DNA of 64,000 nucleotides, from assembly GCF_019216885.1 (NCBI RefSeq), contig NZ_JAAQRC020000001.1, forward strand, positions 6,371,522 through 6,435,521, given 5' to 3'. The stretch is from Methylobacterium sp. SyP6R (GTDB lineage: Bacteria > Pseudomonadota > Alphaproteobacteria > Rhizobiales > Beijerinckiaceae). Positions 8,699 through 18,472 of the stretch are shown here, in pieces. Below the pieces are notes generated by a model. It searched no databases and had not been told where the DNA came from. It saw only the letters and a list, made by a program, of their open reading frames with translations. A program made the position numbers and the translations under genes. The number at the start of each line of letters is the position of its first letter. Within the stretch, counting starts at the first letter, position 1.

Positions 8699-8926
8699 AT
8701 GGATCCCGTTGCTGCGAAGTACATCGGCGCCGGCCTCGCCTGCCTCGGCATGGCGGGCGCCGCCATGGGCCTCGGCAACCTGTTCGGCCAGTTCTTCGCC
8801 GGCGCCCTGCGCAACCCCTCCGCGGCCGACAGCCAGCGCGCCAACCTGCTCCTCGGCTTCGCGCTGACCGAGGCGCTGGGCATCTTCTCGCTGCTCGTCG
8901 CGCTGCTGCTGCTGTTCGCCGTCTAA
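8699..8926 (+). CDS. atpE: F0F1 ATP synthase subunit c
   Basis: Proteolipid of the rotating proton-carrying ring. The 75-residue protein is a helical hairpin: a Gly/Ala-rich first helix ([19 protein letters not shown]), the polar loop R38-N39-P40, and a second helix with the proton-binding glutamate E58 in [12 protein letters not shown]. This is the normal length for the family. The leader before the ATG contains AGGAG (about 8688-8692), a good ribosome site. Hairpins flank the gene on both sides. Confidence 0.98.
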   Translation: MDPVAAKYIGAGLACLGMAGAAMGLGNLFGQFFAGALRNPSAADSQRANLLLGFALTEALGIFSLLVALLLLFAV

Positions 8927-8961
8927 TCCCGGCGAGGATTACCGAGACGAGGTGGTCCACC

Positions 8962-8997
8962 CGCGCACCGGGCCTTCACACGAGGCTCCGGTGCGCG
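8962..8997. other. 10-bp hairpin after atpE
   Basis: CGCGCACCGG (8962-8971) and CCGGTGCGCG (8988-8997) form a perfect 10-bp stem with a 16-nt loop in the gap between atpE and the b' subunit gene. No T-tract follows. It could be a partial terminator or processing stop that raises atpE dosage relative to the downstream genes. Confidence 0.5.
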
Positions 8998-9122
8998 TGC
9001 GTTAAGAGCCCTCGACACCACTTCGTGCAGCCGCCGCCCTGCTCAAGGCGTGGCGGCGCGACGGCCGGCCCGGCCGAGCGCTCGGCGGGAGCGCTTCGTC
9101 TCCCCCACACCCGGACGACACC

Positions 9123-9689
9123 ATGGCGCAGCCACACGCACCCGCTCCCCTCAAGGAGGGGATCATCCACGAGCCGGCCTCCGAGCATGGCGGCGGCTTC
9201 CCGCCGTTCGAGAGCAGCACCTTCGTCGCGCAGACGCTCTGGCTCGCGCTCGCCTTCGGCCTGCTCTACTACCTGATGTCGAAGATCGCGCTGCCGCAGA
9301 TCGCCGGCATCCTGCACGACCGGCAGTCCCGCCTGTCCGGCGACCTCGACCAGGCCGCCCGCGCCAAGGCCGAGGCCGACAGCGCCCGCGACACCTACGA
9401 GCGCGCCCTGAAGGAGGCCCAGGACAAGGCCAAGGGCATCGCCCAGACCACCCGCGAGCAGCTCGCCTCCGAGGCCGAGACCCGCCGCAAGTCCCTCGAG
9501 GCCGACCTGGCGACCAAGCTCGCCGAGGCCGAAGGCCAGATCCGCACCCGCACCGCCACCGCGATGAGCAGCGTGCGCGAGGTGGCCGCCGACGCCGCGA
9601 CCGCGATCGTCGAGCGCCTGACCGGCCAGGCGCCGGACCGGAGCGCCGTCGAGGCGGCCTACGACCGCACCGCCCAGACCGTGCACTGA
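9123..9689 (+). CDS. F0F1 ATP synthase subunit b' (peripheral stalk)
   Basis: Diverged second b-type stalk subunit found in alphaproteobacteria. The 188-residue protein has a polar N-terminal extension (about 1-30), one transmembrane helix ([20 protein letters not shown]) and the conserved [20 protein letters not shown] segment. A long Ala/Glu/Arg coiled coil runs to the C-terminus. The N-terminal extension before the membrane helix is characteristic of b' rather than b. It is followed after 19 bp by the b subunit gene, with which it forms a heterodimeric stalk. Confidence 0.95.
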   Translation: MAQPHAPAPLKEGIIHEPASEHGGGFPPFESSTFVAQTLWLALAFGLLYYLMSKIALPQIAGILHDRQSRLSGDLDQAARAKAEADSARDTYERALKEAQDKAKGIAQTTREQLASEAETRRKSLEADLATKLAEAEGQIRTRTATAMSSVREVAADAATAIVERLTGQAPDRSAVEAAYDRTAQTVH

Positions 9690-9708
9690 GCCGCAGGAGA
9701 TCACCGAC

Positions 9709-10197
9709 ATGCTGTTCGATGCGGAATTCTGGGTCGCGGTCGCCTTCGTGGTGTTCTGCGGCATCGCCTGGAAGATGGGTCTGTTCGACCAGATCATCGG
9801 CGGGCTCGACAAGCGAGGCGAGCGCGTGCGCAAGGAACTCGAGGAGGCCCGGCGCTTGCGCGAGGAGGCCGAGGCCGTCCTGGCGGATTACAAGCGCCGC
9901 CGCTCGGATGCCGAGCGCGAGGCCGCCGAGATCGTCGCCAATGCCCGCGCCGAGGCCGAGGCCGCCGCGGCCGAGGGCCATGCCCGCCTGAACGAGTTCG
10001 TCGCCCGCCGCACCAAGGCGGCGGAGACCAAGATCGCCCAGGCCGAGGCCCAGGCCGCCGCCGAGGTGCGGGCCGCCGCGGCGGAGGCCGCCGTGCGGGT
10101 CTCAGAGACCATCCTGCGCGAGAAGGTCAGCGGCGACGCCGCCCAGGACCTGGTTCGCCGCAGCCTCGGCGAGGTGCGGACACGCCTGCGGGCCTGA
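9709..10197 (+). CDS. atpF: F0F1 ATP synthase subunit b (peripheral stalk)
   Basis: Stalk subunit that holds the F1 head against rotation. The 162-residue protein starts with a membrane helix ([20 protein letters not shown]) and continues as a long charged coiled coil ending in [15 protein letters not shown]. An AGGAG ribosome site lies about 8 bp before the ATG. It is the last gene of the operon and is followed by a clear terminator. The F1 genes are not in this window, which fits the split F0/F1 organisation of this class. Confidence 0.95.
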   Translation: MLFDAEFWVAVAFVVFCGIAWKMGLFDQIIGGLDKRGERVRKELEEARRLREEAEAVLADYKRRRSDAEREAAEIVANARAEAEAAAAEGHARLNEFVARRTKAAETKIAQAEAQAAAEVRAAAAEAAVRVSETILREKVSGDAAQDLVRRSLGEVRTRLRA

Positions 10198-10229
10198 TCC
10201 CTCGCAGGAGTCCGATCCCGACTTTCGAG

Positions 10230-10254
10230 AGCCGCCTTCGGGCGGCTTTCTTTA
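10230..10254 (+). terminator. Rho-independent terminator of the atp operon
   Basis: AGCCGCC, TTCG tetraloop and GGCGGCT (10230-10247) are followed by TTCTTTATT. It lies 33 bp after the atpF stop. Confidence 0.85.
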
Positions 10255-10452
10255 TTGGGCCAAGACGAAAGCCCATCTGTTTCGTGACGCAAAGTCTGCG
10301 GTTTCGATCAGAGGAATTATTTCAAGATATAACACCGCTGTCGCGAGGCGGAGACCCTGAAGAGTCGCGGGGATTACAGGCTTAACCGGGAAAGGATCGC
10401 CGTCCGCCGTTTTCTGTGGCATAGATTCGGACGAATCGCCGCCGAGCCCGTG

Positions 10453-10710
10453 ATGACCGTCTACTACTTCCACTTCCAGTCCGGTCGCCGCCTGATCATC
10501 GACCCCGAGGGCGTCGAGCTGCAGAGCACGGCCGACGCGCTGGAAGTGGCGGCCAAGCTGGCGACCGGCCTGCTCGACGACCGCGAGATGTCCTGCGACT
10601 GGACCCGCAGCGCCTTCCGGGTCGAGGACCAGCACCAGCGCCGCGTCTTCCGCCTGCCGATGACGGCCGTGCGGAATCGGGACAACCGGAGTCGGGCTTT
10701 CGTGAATTAG
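10453..10710 (+). CDS. DUF6894-like small protein
   Basis: An 85-residue protein beginning MTVYYFHFQSGRRLIIDPEGVEL. The pattern of an N-terminal aromatic strand, a short polar turn, then D-x-x-G-x-x-L and an Ala-rich helix (ADALEVAAKLATGLL) resembles the DUF6894 proteins that are abundant in Methylobacterium and Bradyrhizobium. The start is either the GTG at 10450 or the ATG at 10453. The function of the family is unknown. It stands alone between the atp terminator and a palindromic repeat. Confidence 0.65.
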   Translation: MTVYYFHFQSGRRLIIDPEGVELQSTADALEVAAKLATGLLDDREMSCDWTRSAFRVEDQHQRRVFRLPMTAVRNRDNRSRAFVN

Positions 10711-10760
10711 GGTAGCCGGTTCGATCGATAGCGCCGCATCACGGGCAGTCCCATCCTGAA

Positions 10761-10922
10761 CCTCATCCTGAGATGCGGCTGGAAGGAGCCTCGAAGGAGG
10801 GCTCCAATACGCTCGGAGACGTCTGGAGCCCTCCTTCGAGATCAGTCGGTCTTCGATCGACCGATCCGGTTTCCGCATCGCGAAGCGATCAATCGGAAGC
10901 CGTATGACACCTCAGGATGAGG
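10761..10922. repeat. Palindromic repeat element, family B
   Basis: Nested inverted repeats occupy the gap between the DUF6894 gene and fcl. The outer arms CCTCATCCTGAG (10761-10772) and CTCAGGATGAGG (10911-10922) match perfectly. The inner arms TCGAAGGAGGGCTCCA (10791-10806) and TGGAGCCCTCCTTCGA (10824-10839) also match perfectly. A third pair, TCGGTC/GACCGA, lies between the inner and outer right arms. The layout resembles dispersed palindromic repeats of alphaproteobacteria; no second copy is present in this window. Confidence 0.75.
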
Positions 10923-10961
10923 TCGTGGATGGGAGAATGGTCCTAGGATGGCGGCGAGCCC

Positions 10962-11933
10962 TCACCCCCTCCCCGCCCCGTTCTCCTTGAACCACGCATA
11001 GACCGCCCGGATGCCCTCCTCGAGCGGGATGCGCGGCGCCCACCCCATCGCCCGCAGCGTGTCCGCGCTCATCAGCTTGCGCGGCGTCCCGTCCGGCTTG
11101 CTCAGGTCGTGGGCGATCCGGCCGCGAAAGCCGACGACCTCGGCGACGATCCCGGCGAGATCGGCGATCGCGATGTCGGTGCCCGACCCGACATTGACGT
11201 GGCGCTCCCCGGCATAAGTCTTGAGCAGGAAGACCAGCGCGTCGGCGCAATCGTCGACATGCAGGAATTCCCGCCGCGGCGTGCCGGTGCCCCAGATGAC
11301 CAGTTCGTCGTCACCCCGCAACGCCGCCTCGTGCGCCTTGCGGATCAGCGCCGGCAGGACGTGGCTGCTCGTCAGATCGAAATTGTCCCCCGGCCCGTAG
11401 AGGTTGGTCGGCATCGCCGCGATGAAGTCGCAGCCGTGCTGGCGGCGATAGGCCTGGACGAGCTTGATCCCGGCGATCTTGGCGACCGCATACCACTCGT
11501 TGGTCGGTTCGAGCGGCCCGGTCATGAGGGCGTCCTCGACGATCGGCTGGGGCGCGAATTTCGGGTAGATGCAGCTCGACCCGAGCAGCAGCAGCCTGCC
11601 CACGCCGATGCGCCGGGCCGCCTCGACGACGTTCGCCTCGATCATGAGGTTGGCGTACAGGAAATCGGCCGGAGAGGTGTCGTTGGCCAGGATCCCGCCG
11701 ACCTTGGCGGCGGCGAGCACGATCGCGTCGGGCCGCGCTTCCGCCAGCCACGCCTCCGTCTCGGCCTGGCGCGTCAGGTCGACGGTGCGGCGATCGATGG
11801 TGAGGACCTCGCAGCCCTCGCCGGCGAGCCGGCGGACCACCGCGCTCCCGACCATGCCCCGATGCCCGGCGACCCAGACGCGCTTGCCGGCGAGCGGGTA
11901 GACGATCTCAGTCGAAGCGACCTTATCCGACAT
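10962..11933 (-). CDS. fcl: GDP-L-fucose synthase
   Basis: Epimerises and reduces GDP-4-keto-6-deoxymannose to GDP-L-fucose, a precursor for surface polysaccharides. The 323-residue short-chain dehydrogenase has the NADP-binding GHRGMVGS (23-30) and the SSCIYP serine region near 119-124. The catalytic Y148 and K152 are in [11 protein letters not shown]. It ends with a conserved substrate-binding C-terminus. The ATG at 11933 lies inside the last codons of gmd (11-bp overlap), so the two are translationally coupled. The substrate is supplied by the upstream gmd product. Confidence 0.96.
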   Translation of the reverse strand: MSDKVASTEIVYPLAGKRVWVAGHRGMVGSAVVRRLAGEGCEVLTIDRRTVDLTRQAETEAWLAEARPDAIVLAAAKVGGILANDTSPADFLYANLMIEANVVEAARRIGVGRLLLLGSSCIYPKFAPQPIVEDALMTGPLEPTNEWYAVAKIAGIKLVQAYRRQHGCDFIAAMPTNLYGPGDNFDLTSSHVLPALIRKAHEAALRGDDELVIWGTGTPRREFLHVDDCADALVFLLKTYAGERHVNVGSGTDIAIADLAGIVAEVVGFRGRIAHDLSKPDGTPRKLMSADTLRAMGWAPRIPLEEGIRAVYAWFKENGAGRG

Positions 11934-12999
11934 GGCGGCGCTGCTCCTGCGCGACCGCCGCGAGGTCGTGGCGGACCATCTCAGCGCAGAGATCCTGCCA
12001 CTTGGTCTCGTGGACCCAGCCGAGTTTCTCCCGCGCCTTGCTCGGATCGCCGATCAGCAGGTCGACCTCGGTGGGCCGGAAATAGCGCGGATCGACCTCG
12101 ACCAGGACGCGGCCGGTGCGGGCGCAACGCGCCTTCTCGTCGACGCCCCGGCCCGACCAGTCGAGGGTCATGTCGGCCTCCGCGAAGGCGGCGGTCACGA
12201 AGTCGCGCACCAGCGTCGTCTCCCCGGTCGCCAGAACGTAGTCGTCGGGTTGGTCCTGCTGCATCATCAGCCACATGCCGCGGGCGTATTCGCGGGCATG
12301 ACCCCAGTCGCGGCGGGCATCGAGGTTGCCAAGATAGAGCGTGTCCTGGAGCCCATGCCGGATGCTCGCGACCGCACGGGTGATCTTGCGGGTGACGAAG
12401 GTCTCGCCGCGCAAGGGGCTCTCGTGGTTGAACAGGATGCCGTTGGAGGCGTGCATGCCGTAGGCCTCGCGGTAGTTCACCACGATCCAGTAAGCGTAGA
12501 GCTTCGCGGCCGCGTAGGGGCTGCGGGGATAGAACGGCGTCGTCTCGCGCTGCGGCACCTCCTGGACGAGGCCGTAAAGCTCGGAAGTCGAGGCCTGGTA
12601 GAAGCGCGTCTTCTTCTCCAGGCCGAGGATGCGGATCGCCTCCAGGATCCGCAACGTGCCGATCCCGTCGGCATTGGCGGTGTATTCCGGTGTCTCGAAG
12701 CTGACCTGGACGTGGCTCTGCGCCGCGAGATTGTAGATCTCGTCCGGCTGGACCTGCTGGATGACCCGGATCAGGTTGGTCGAATCGGTCATGTCGCCGT
12801 AATGCAGCACGAAGCGCTGATCGGGGACGTGCGGGTCCTGGTACAGGTGCTCGATCCGCCCGGTGTTGAAGGAGGACGAGCGGCGCTTGATCCCGTGGAC
12901 GACGTAGCCCTTCTGCAACAGGATTTCCGACAGGTAGGCGCCGTCTTGCCCCGTCACGCCGGTGATCAGGGCCACTTTCTTCGCTCGATCGACTGTCAT
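11923..12999 (-). CDS. gmd: GDP-mannose 4,6-dehydratase
   Basis: Converts GDP-D-mannose to GDP-4-keto-6-deoxymannose, the first step towards GDP-fucose or GDP-rhamnose. The protein has an N-terminal [11 protein letters not shown]ossmann motif, [17 protein letters not shown], the STSELYG serine/tyrosine region and [12 protein letters not shown] with the catalytic Tyr-Lys. The start chosen is the ATG at 12999 (358 residues, [14 protein letters not shown]). The upstream ATG at 13032 lies beside the -10 hexamer at 13034-13039 and would precede the predicted transcript start. It forms an operon with fcl. Confidence 0.95.
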   Translation of the reverse strand: MTVDRAKKVALITGVTGQDGAYLSEILLQKGYVVHGIKRRSSSFNTGRIEHLYQDPHVPDQRFVLHYGDMTDSTNLIRVIQQVQPDEIYNLAAQSHVQVSFETPEYTANADGIGTLRILEAIRILGLEKKTRFYQASTSELYGLVQEVPQRETTPFYPRSPYAAAKLYAYWIVVNYREAYGMHASNGILFNHESPLRGETFVTRKITRAVASIRHGLQDTLYLGNLDARRDWGHAREYARGMWLMMQQDQPDDYVLATGETTLVRDFVTAAFAEADMTLDWSGRGVDEKARCARTGRVLVEVDPRYFRPTEVDLLIGDPSKAREKLGWVHETKWQDLCAEMVRHDLAAVAQEQRRHVG

Positions 13000-13033
13000 G
13001 GGCCGCCCGCTGAACTGCTTACGTATTTCCATA

Positions 13034-13063
13034 ATTATAATGGACGCACGACTTCAGAAGCAA
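13034..13063 (-). promoter_or_regulatory. Predicted promoter of gmd-fcl
   Basis: Read on the minus strand, a perfect -10 hexamer TATAAT (13034-13039) lies 18 bp after TTGCTT (13058-13063), a 4/6 match to the -35 consensus. It sits in a conspicuously AT-rich patch. Transcription would start near 13027, about 28 nt before the gmd start at 12999. Confidence 0.55.
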
Positions 13064-13184
13064 CACGGCACTTCCCGAGTGGATGCGCACGACATCTTGA
13101 CGCATTGGACGGCGCCAAGAGATGCGGCCTTCAATCCCTGAATTGTCTCGCCTCGGTATTCTATACGTGGGCGGCACTCTGCCG

Positions 13185-13211
13185 CTCCGCGCCCGGCGAC
13201 GGGGCGCGGAG
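13185..13211. terminator. Hairpin after ldtR
   Basis: CTCCGCGCCC (13185-13194) and GGGCGCGGAG (13202-13211) form a perfect 10-bp stem with a 7-nt loop, starting 26 bp after the ldtR stop on the minus strand. No U-run follows, so termination efficiency is uncertain. Confidence 0.5.
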
Positions 13212-13236
13212 ACCAGGGCGGACCACCGGCGGCAGG

Positions 13237-13752
13237 TCAGAGCCGGTAGCGGATCTGATCGGTCCAGAAGCGCTCGAGGCGAGCGAGCGCCGTGTTGAGG
13301 CGGCCGAAATCGTCCTCCGAGATGCCGCCGATCGGCTGGATCGTCTTGGCGTGCTTGTCGTAGAGCCCGCGGACGATCTCGTGCACCTCGCGGCCCTTGT
13401 CGGTGAGGCTGATGCGGACCGAGCGGCGGTCGGTCTTGGAGCGGGCGTGGTGCAGGTAGCCGGCCTCGACCAGCTTCTTGACGTTGTACGAGACGTTCGA
13501 GCCGAGGTAGTAGCCGCGGGTGCGCAGCTCGCTCGCGGTCAGCTCCTTGTCGCCGATGTTGTAGAGCAGCAGGGCCTGGACGCTGTTGACGTCCTCGCGG
13601 CCGCGGCGGTCGAACTCGTCCTTGATCACGTCGAGGAGCCGGCGGTGCAGGCGCTCGACCAGGTGGAGGGCCTCGAGGTAGTGGGGGCGGACAGCGGTCT
13701 CGGTCTCGGGAGCGGAGATCGTCTGCGCCACCTTCGTCGCCTGGGTCTTCAT
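13237..13752 (-). CDS. ldtR: MarR-family regulator, LdtR type
   Basis: A 171-residue winged-helix regulator. The central segment ALLLYNIGDKELTASELRTRGYYLGSN followed by VSYNVKKLVEAGYLHHARS is the MarR DNA-binding region. It strongly resembles LdtR, the regulator of L,D-transpeptidase and osmotic-stress genes described in Liberibacter and Rhizobiales. The RRSVRISLTDKG wing is intact. A DUF6163 membrane-protein gene lies upstream on the same strand. An 18-bp palindrome at 13865-13882 could be its own operator. The identity is from remembered sequence similarity; the target genes are not in this window. Confidence 0.85.
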   Translation of the reverse strand: MKTQATKVAQTISAPETETAVRPHYLEALHLVERLHRRLLDVIKDEFDRRGREDVNSVQALLLYNIGDKELTASELRTRGYYLGSNVSYNVKKLVEAGYLHHARSKTDRRSVRISLTDKGREVHEIVRGLYDKHAKTIQPIGGISEDDFGRLNTALARLERFWTDQIRYRL

Positions 13753-13864
13753 CGGAACGCCTCACTCTGTACGGGGGTGCTCGGCGGTGTCTCCCGCTCC
13801 GCTTATGGGTTCAAATTAGGCGGGCCCCGTGAATGTGAGTTTAAACGACAGGATAAATTCTCGA

Positions 13865-13882
13865 TTTACCTCTGTCGGTAAA
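13865..13882. promoter_or_regulatory. 18-bp palindrome upstream of ldtR, candidate operator
   Basis: TTTACC (13865-13870) and GGTAAA (13877-13882) are inverted around TCTGTC. It lies in an AT-rich intergenic patch, 113 bp before the ldtR start and just after the DUF6163 gene end. The patch also holds GTTTAAAC. MarR-type regulators bind such palindromes and usually autoregulate; that assignment is inference. Confidence 0.4.
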
Positions 13883-13925
13883 CCGAAGATGAACCCGATC
13901 GTTCACTTTCGAGAAAGGTTGAGGA

Positions 13926-14387
13926 TCAGCGTAGTTCGCGCGAGGCGAGCCAAGAGACCGCGAAGTAGACCACGATGATCATGCTGTCGAAGGCGAGGCT
14001 CGGCAGCGACATCGGCAGGAGCTGCGGGGTGAGCAGCGCCAGCACCATCGCCGAGGTGGCGGCGAGCAGCCAGACCACCCCGCCCCAGGCGGTGGCGAGC
14101 CACAGGCCCACCGCCGCCAGCAGGTTGATGACGCCGAAATAGACGATCACCGCCTGCCGGCCGATCGGCGCGGTCTCGAACGGCGCGGCGTTGGGGCGGG
14201 CGCCCAGGATCTCGGCCCAGGCGCTCAGGCCCTTGACCATCCAGACCACCGCCACGACCCGCATCAGCCAGACCAGCACCACGTCCCAGCGCGTCTCGGG
14301 CCGCGGGGCCCGGCGCTCGATGCGGTCGGCGACCTCCTCGGACCCGACGCGCCGGGGACCGCCCCGGACCTTGCTGAGAGAGCGCAT
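13926..14387 (-). CDS. DUF6163-like membrane protein
   Basis: A 153-residue protein with a charged N-terminus containing DRIERRAPRPETRWD. Four hydrophobic helices follow: VVLVWLMRVVAVVWMVKGLS, AVIVYFGVINLLAAVGLWLA, VVWLLAATSAMVLALLTP and SMIIVVYFAVSWLAS. This resembles DUF6163, which in Rhizobiales sits beside ldtR. Only 3 bp separate it from the stop of the HIBCH gene upstream on the same strand, so they are probably co-transcribed. Its function is unknown. Confidence 0.7.
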   Translation of the reverse strand: MRSLSKVRGGPRRVGSEEVADRIERRAPRPETRWDVVLVWLMRVVAVVWMVKGLSAWAEILGARPNAAPFETAPIGRQAVIVYFGVINLLAAVGLWLATAWGGVVWLLAATSAMVLALLTPQLLPMSLPSLAFDSMIIVVYFAVSWLASRELR

Positions 14388-14390
14388 GGC

Positions 14391-15443
14391 CTAAGTGAAG
14401 CTCGGCTCGCCGGGCATCGGCGCGAAATGGGCCTCGATGTCGTCGGGCCGCACCGCCTCCAGGGTGGCGGGCTGCCAGTCCGGCTTGCCGTCGCGGTCGA
14501 TCAGCACCGAGCGCACGCCCTCGTAGAAGTCGTGCCCGCGCAGGATCCGGCACAGGATGCGGTATTCGAGCCGCATCGCCTCCGGGAAGGACAGGCCGGC
14601 GCCCCGGCGCATCTGGGCGAGCGCCAGGACGAGGCTGGTGGGCGAGCGGGTGCGGATCGTCGCGGCGGTCTTCTTCGAAAATTCCGACCCGGCGGCGTCG
14701 AGCCGCGCCAGCACCTCGGACACGCTGTCGGCCGCGAAGCAGGATTCGATGAGCGCCCGCTCGGCATGGAGCGGGCCGGGGGCCGGAGCCTCGCTCGCCC
14801 CGATCGCCGTCTCGACCGGCCCGCCCTGGCTCAGCGCGTCGCGGATCTCGGGGAAGCGCGAAGCGGGAGCCGCGTGGGTGGCGAGCCCGAAGGCGAGGAC
14901 GTCGCCCTGGCCGATCCGCTCGCCGGTGAGCGCCAGGTAGGTGCCGACGAAGCCCGGCAGCCGCGGCAGGGCGTGGGTGGCGCCGACATCGGGGAAGAAG
15001 CCGATGCCGGTCTCGGGCATCGCGAAGGTGGTGCGCTCGGCCGCGACCCGGTGCGAGCCGTGCAGCGAGACGCCGACGCCGCCGCCCATCACGATGCCGT
15101 CGATGAGCGCGACATAGGGTTTCGGGTAGCGCTGGATCAGCGCGTTGAGCTCGTATTCCTCGCGAAAGAAGGTCTCGGCCTCCGCGTAGCGCCCGGCGCT
15201 GCCCTCCTCGTGGATGCGGCGGATGTCGCCGCCGGCGCAGAAGGCGCGCTCGCCGGCACCCTGCACCACCACCCGGGTCACCGCCGGATCGGTTGCCCAG
15301 GCATCGAGGGCGCGGCGCATCGCGCGCACCATCTCGAGGGTGAGGGCGTTGAGGGCCTTGGGCCGGTTGAGGGTGATGAGACCGGCCGCACCCCGCCGCT
15401 CGCACAGAACCGTGTCGTCCGCCGTCACGTCCGCGTCGCTCAT
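14391..15443 (-). CDS. 3-hydroxyisobutyryl-CoA hydrolase
   Basis: Hydrolyses 3-hydroxyisobutyryl-CoA in valine degradation. The 350-residue crotonase-fold protein has LNRPKALNALT near the N-terminus, the oxyanion-hole AFCAGGDIRRI and MGGGVGVSLHG segments, and PETGIGFFPDVG. The C-terminal FYEGVRSVLIDRDGKPDW pattern separates hydrolases of this type from plain enoyl-CoA hydratases, which are also about 90 residues shorter. A 24-bp palindrome lies directly upstream at 15454-15477. It may be co-transcribed with the DUF6163 gene. Confidence 0.88.
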   Translation of the reverse strand: MSDADVTADDTVLCERRGAAGLITLNRPKALNALTLEMVRAMRRALDAWATDPAVTRVVVQGAGERAFCAGGDIRRIHEEGSAGRYAEAETFFREEYELNALIQRYPKPYVALIDGIVMGGGVGVSLHGSHRVAAERTTFAMPETGIGFFPDVGATHALPRLPGFVGTYLALTGERIGQGDVLAFGLATHAAPASRFPEIRDALSQGGPVETAIGASEAPAPGPLHAERALIESCFAADSVSEVLARLDAAGSEFSKKTAATIRTRSPTSLVLALAQMRRGAGLSFPEAMRLEYRILCRILRGHDFYEGVRSVLIDRDGKPDWQPATLEAVRPDDIEAHFAPMPGEPSFT

Positions 15444-15453
15444 GATGCACCCT

Positions 15454-16735
<1,282 letters not shown>

Positions 16736-16749
16736 ACCCGGAATCGAGG

Positions 16750-17133
16750 GTGAGACCGGGCTTCAGGGGCAGGCTCGGGGCGCTCGCGGCGCTCGTGAGC
16801 CTCGCGGCCTGCGCCGGCAGCCCGGATCCCGAGCAGGCCCGGATCTGCCGGCGCGCCCTGCCGACGCTGGTGCCGGCGGGTGCCCGCGTCACGGTCCTGC
16901 GCGAGGCCTCCGGACCGCAGGAGCGCAGCATCCGCATCGATTTCTCGCAGGAGCGCGAGGGCCGCAGCCCGTTGCCGCGCTACGCGGTCTGCCAGTTCTC
17001 GGGCTTGAGCCGCACCGACCTCTCGGGCCTGACGAGCGACCGCGGCCCGGTCGGCGGCGCGGCGCTCTACCTGCTCAAGCACTATTACCTCGACACGCCG
17101 GATGCGGCCGTGGCCGAGCCGGGGGCGGGCTGA
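16750..17133 (+). CDS. Small predicted lipoprotein, unknown function
   Basis: The GTG at 16750 gives a 127-residue protein with a short basic N-terminus, the hydrophobic stretch LGALAALVSLAAC and a cysteine in a lipobox (SLAAC-A), so it is probably lipid-anchored. The mature part has two further cysteines, in RICRRALPTL and YAVCQFSGL, perhaps forming a disulfide. A TTG at 16732 that overlaps the hemB stop is an alternative start. I do not recognise the family. It lies 14 bp after hemB and is probably co-transcribed. Confidence 0.7.
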   Translation: MRPGFRGRLGALAALVSLAACAGSPDPEQARICRRALPTLVPAGARVTVLREASGPQERSIRIDFSQEREGRSPLPRYAVCQFSGLSRTDLSGLTSDRGPVGGAALYLLKHYYLDTPDAAVAEPGAG

Positions 17134-17180
17134 CGCCGGGCGGTGCAGGCCGTAGAGTGAGACGGCCCGGAGATTCGCGC

Positions 17181-18422
17181 TTGAGCCAGCCCTACGCCAT
17201 CACCCCGGACGACGTGGTCCGGGCCGCCCACACCATCCGCGGCCACGTGCTGCGCACGCCGCTGGTGCCGGCGCCGCGCCTGTCGGAGCTGACCGGGGCG
17301 CGGGTGCTGGTCAAGCACGAGAACATGCAGGCGACCGGCGCCTTCAAGGAGCGCGGCGCGGTCAACCGCCTCAGCGCACTCACGGACTCCGAGCGCCGCC
17401 GCGGCGTGGTGGCGATGTCGGCCGGCAACCACGCCCAGGCCGTCGCCTACCATGCCCGTCGGCTGGGCATCCCGGCCACCATCGTGATGCCGGCGACGAC
17501 CCCGCTGGTGAAGGTCGAGAACACCCGCGCCCACGGCGCCACCGTGGTGCTGGAGGGCGAGACCCTGGTCGAGTCCGCCGCCGCGGTCGACCGGCTGGTC
17601 GAGGCGCACGGCTTCGTGCTGGTCCACCCCTACGACGATTCCCTGGTGATGGCCGGCCAGGGCACCATCGCGCTCGAGATGCTGGAGGACGCCCCCGACC
17701 TCGACTGCCTGGTGGTGCCAATCGGCGGCGGGGGCCTCATGAGCGGCATCGCGATCGGTGCGAGCCTGCGGCCGCGGGTGGCGCTCTACGGGGTCGAGGC
17801 CGCACTCTATCCCTCTTTCCTCAACGCCATCGACGGCGTGGACCGGCCGGTCGGCGGGCCGACGCTGGCCGAGGGCATCGCCGTCAAGACCGTCGGCCGC
17901 CTGACCCTGCCGATCGTCCGGGATCTGGTGCGCGAGATCGTCCTCGTCGACGAGCCGCAGATCGAGCGGGCGGTGCACGACTACGCCACGCTCCAGCGCA
18001 GCCTCGCCGAGGGCGCCGGCGCCGCCGGCCTCGCCGCGCTCCTCGCCCGGCCCGACCTCTTCTCGGGCCGCACCGTCGGCCTGGTCCTGTGCGGCGGCAA
18101 CATCGATGCCCGCCTGCTGGCCTCCGTGATGGTGCGCGAACTGGAGCGCGCGGACCGGATCATCTCGTTCCGGATGACCGCGAGCGACCGGCCCGGCGTG
18201 CTCGGCCAAGTCGCAGGACGGCTCGGCGCGTTGGGCGCCAACATCCTGGAGGTCTCGCATGGCCGCCTGCACCTCGACGTACCGGCCAAAAGCGTCTCGA
18301 TCGACGTGACGATCGAGACCCGGGGCCCAGGCCACACCGCCGAGATCCTGGACACGCTGAGCCGGGAGGGGCTGGAGCCGCGGCGGATCGGGCCGCACGG
18401 GAACACCGCGGCGGGAGGCTGA
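17181..18422 (+). CDS. ilvA: Threonine ammonia-lyase (threonine dehydratase)
   Basis: PLP enzyme converting threonine to 2-oxobutyrate, the entry to isoleucine synthesis, or acting in catabolism. The 413-residue protein has the PLP lysine K56 in GAFKERGA, the phosphate-binding glycine loop PIGGGGLMSG near 185-195, and a C-terminal ACT-like domain (about 330-405) beginning FRMTASDRPGVLGQVAGRLG. A single ACT domain and about 400 residues fit the shorter, catabolic-like class. The TTG at 17181 has CGGAG 8 bp upstream. A GTG at 17157 is possible. Confidence 0.92.
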   Translation: MSQPYAITPDDVVRAAHTIRGHVLRTPLVPAPRLSELTGARVLVKHENMQATGAFKERGAVNRLSALTDSERRRGVVAMSAGNHAQAVAYHARRLGIPATIVMPATTPLVKVENTRAHGATVVLEGETLVESAAAVDRLVEAHGFVLVHPYDDSLVMAGQGTIALEMLEDAPDLDCLVVPIGGGGLMSGIAIGASLRPRVALYGVEAALYPSFLNAIDGVDRPVGGPTLAEGIAVKTVGRLTLPIVRDLVREIVLVDEPQIERAVHDYATLQRSLAEGAGAAGLAALLARPDLFSGRTVGLVLCGGNIDARLLASVMVRELERADRIISFRMTASDRPGVLGQVAGRLGALGANILEVSHGRLHLDVPAKSVSIDVTIETRGPGHTAEILDTLSREGLEPRRIGPHGNTAAGG

Positions 18423-18472
18423 TCGTCCCCGCGGCGCCCCGCCGTGCCCCACCCGGCGCGCGCGGGTAACGA

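Noticed and set aside
11932..13881. 649-codon plus-strand open frame across gmd and ldtR
   Set aside because: Antisense shadow spanning two well-supported minus-strand genes and their promoter region.
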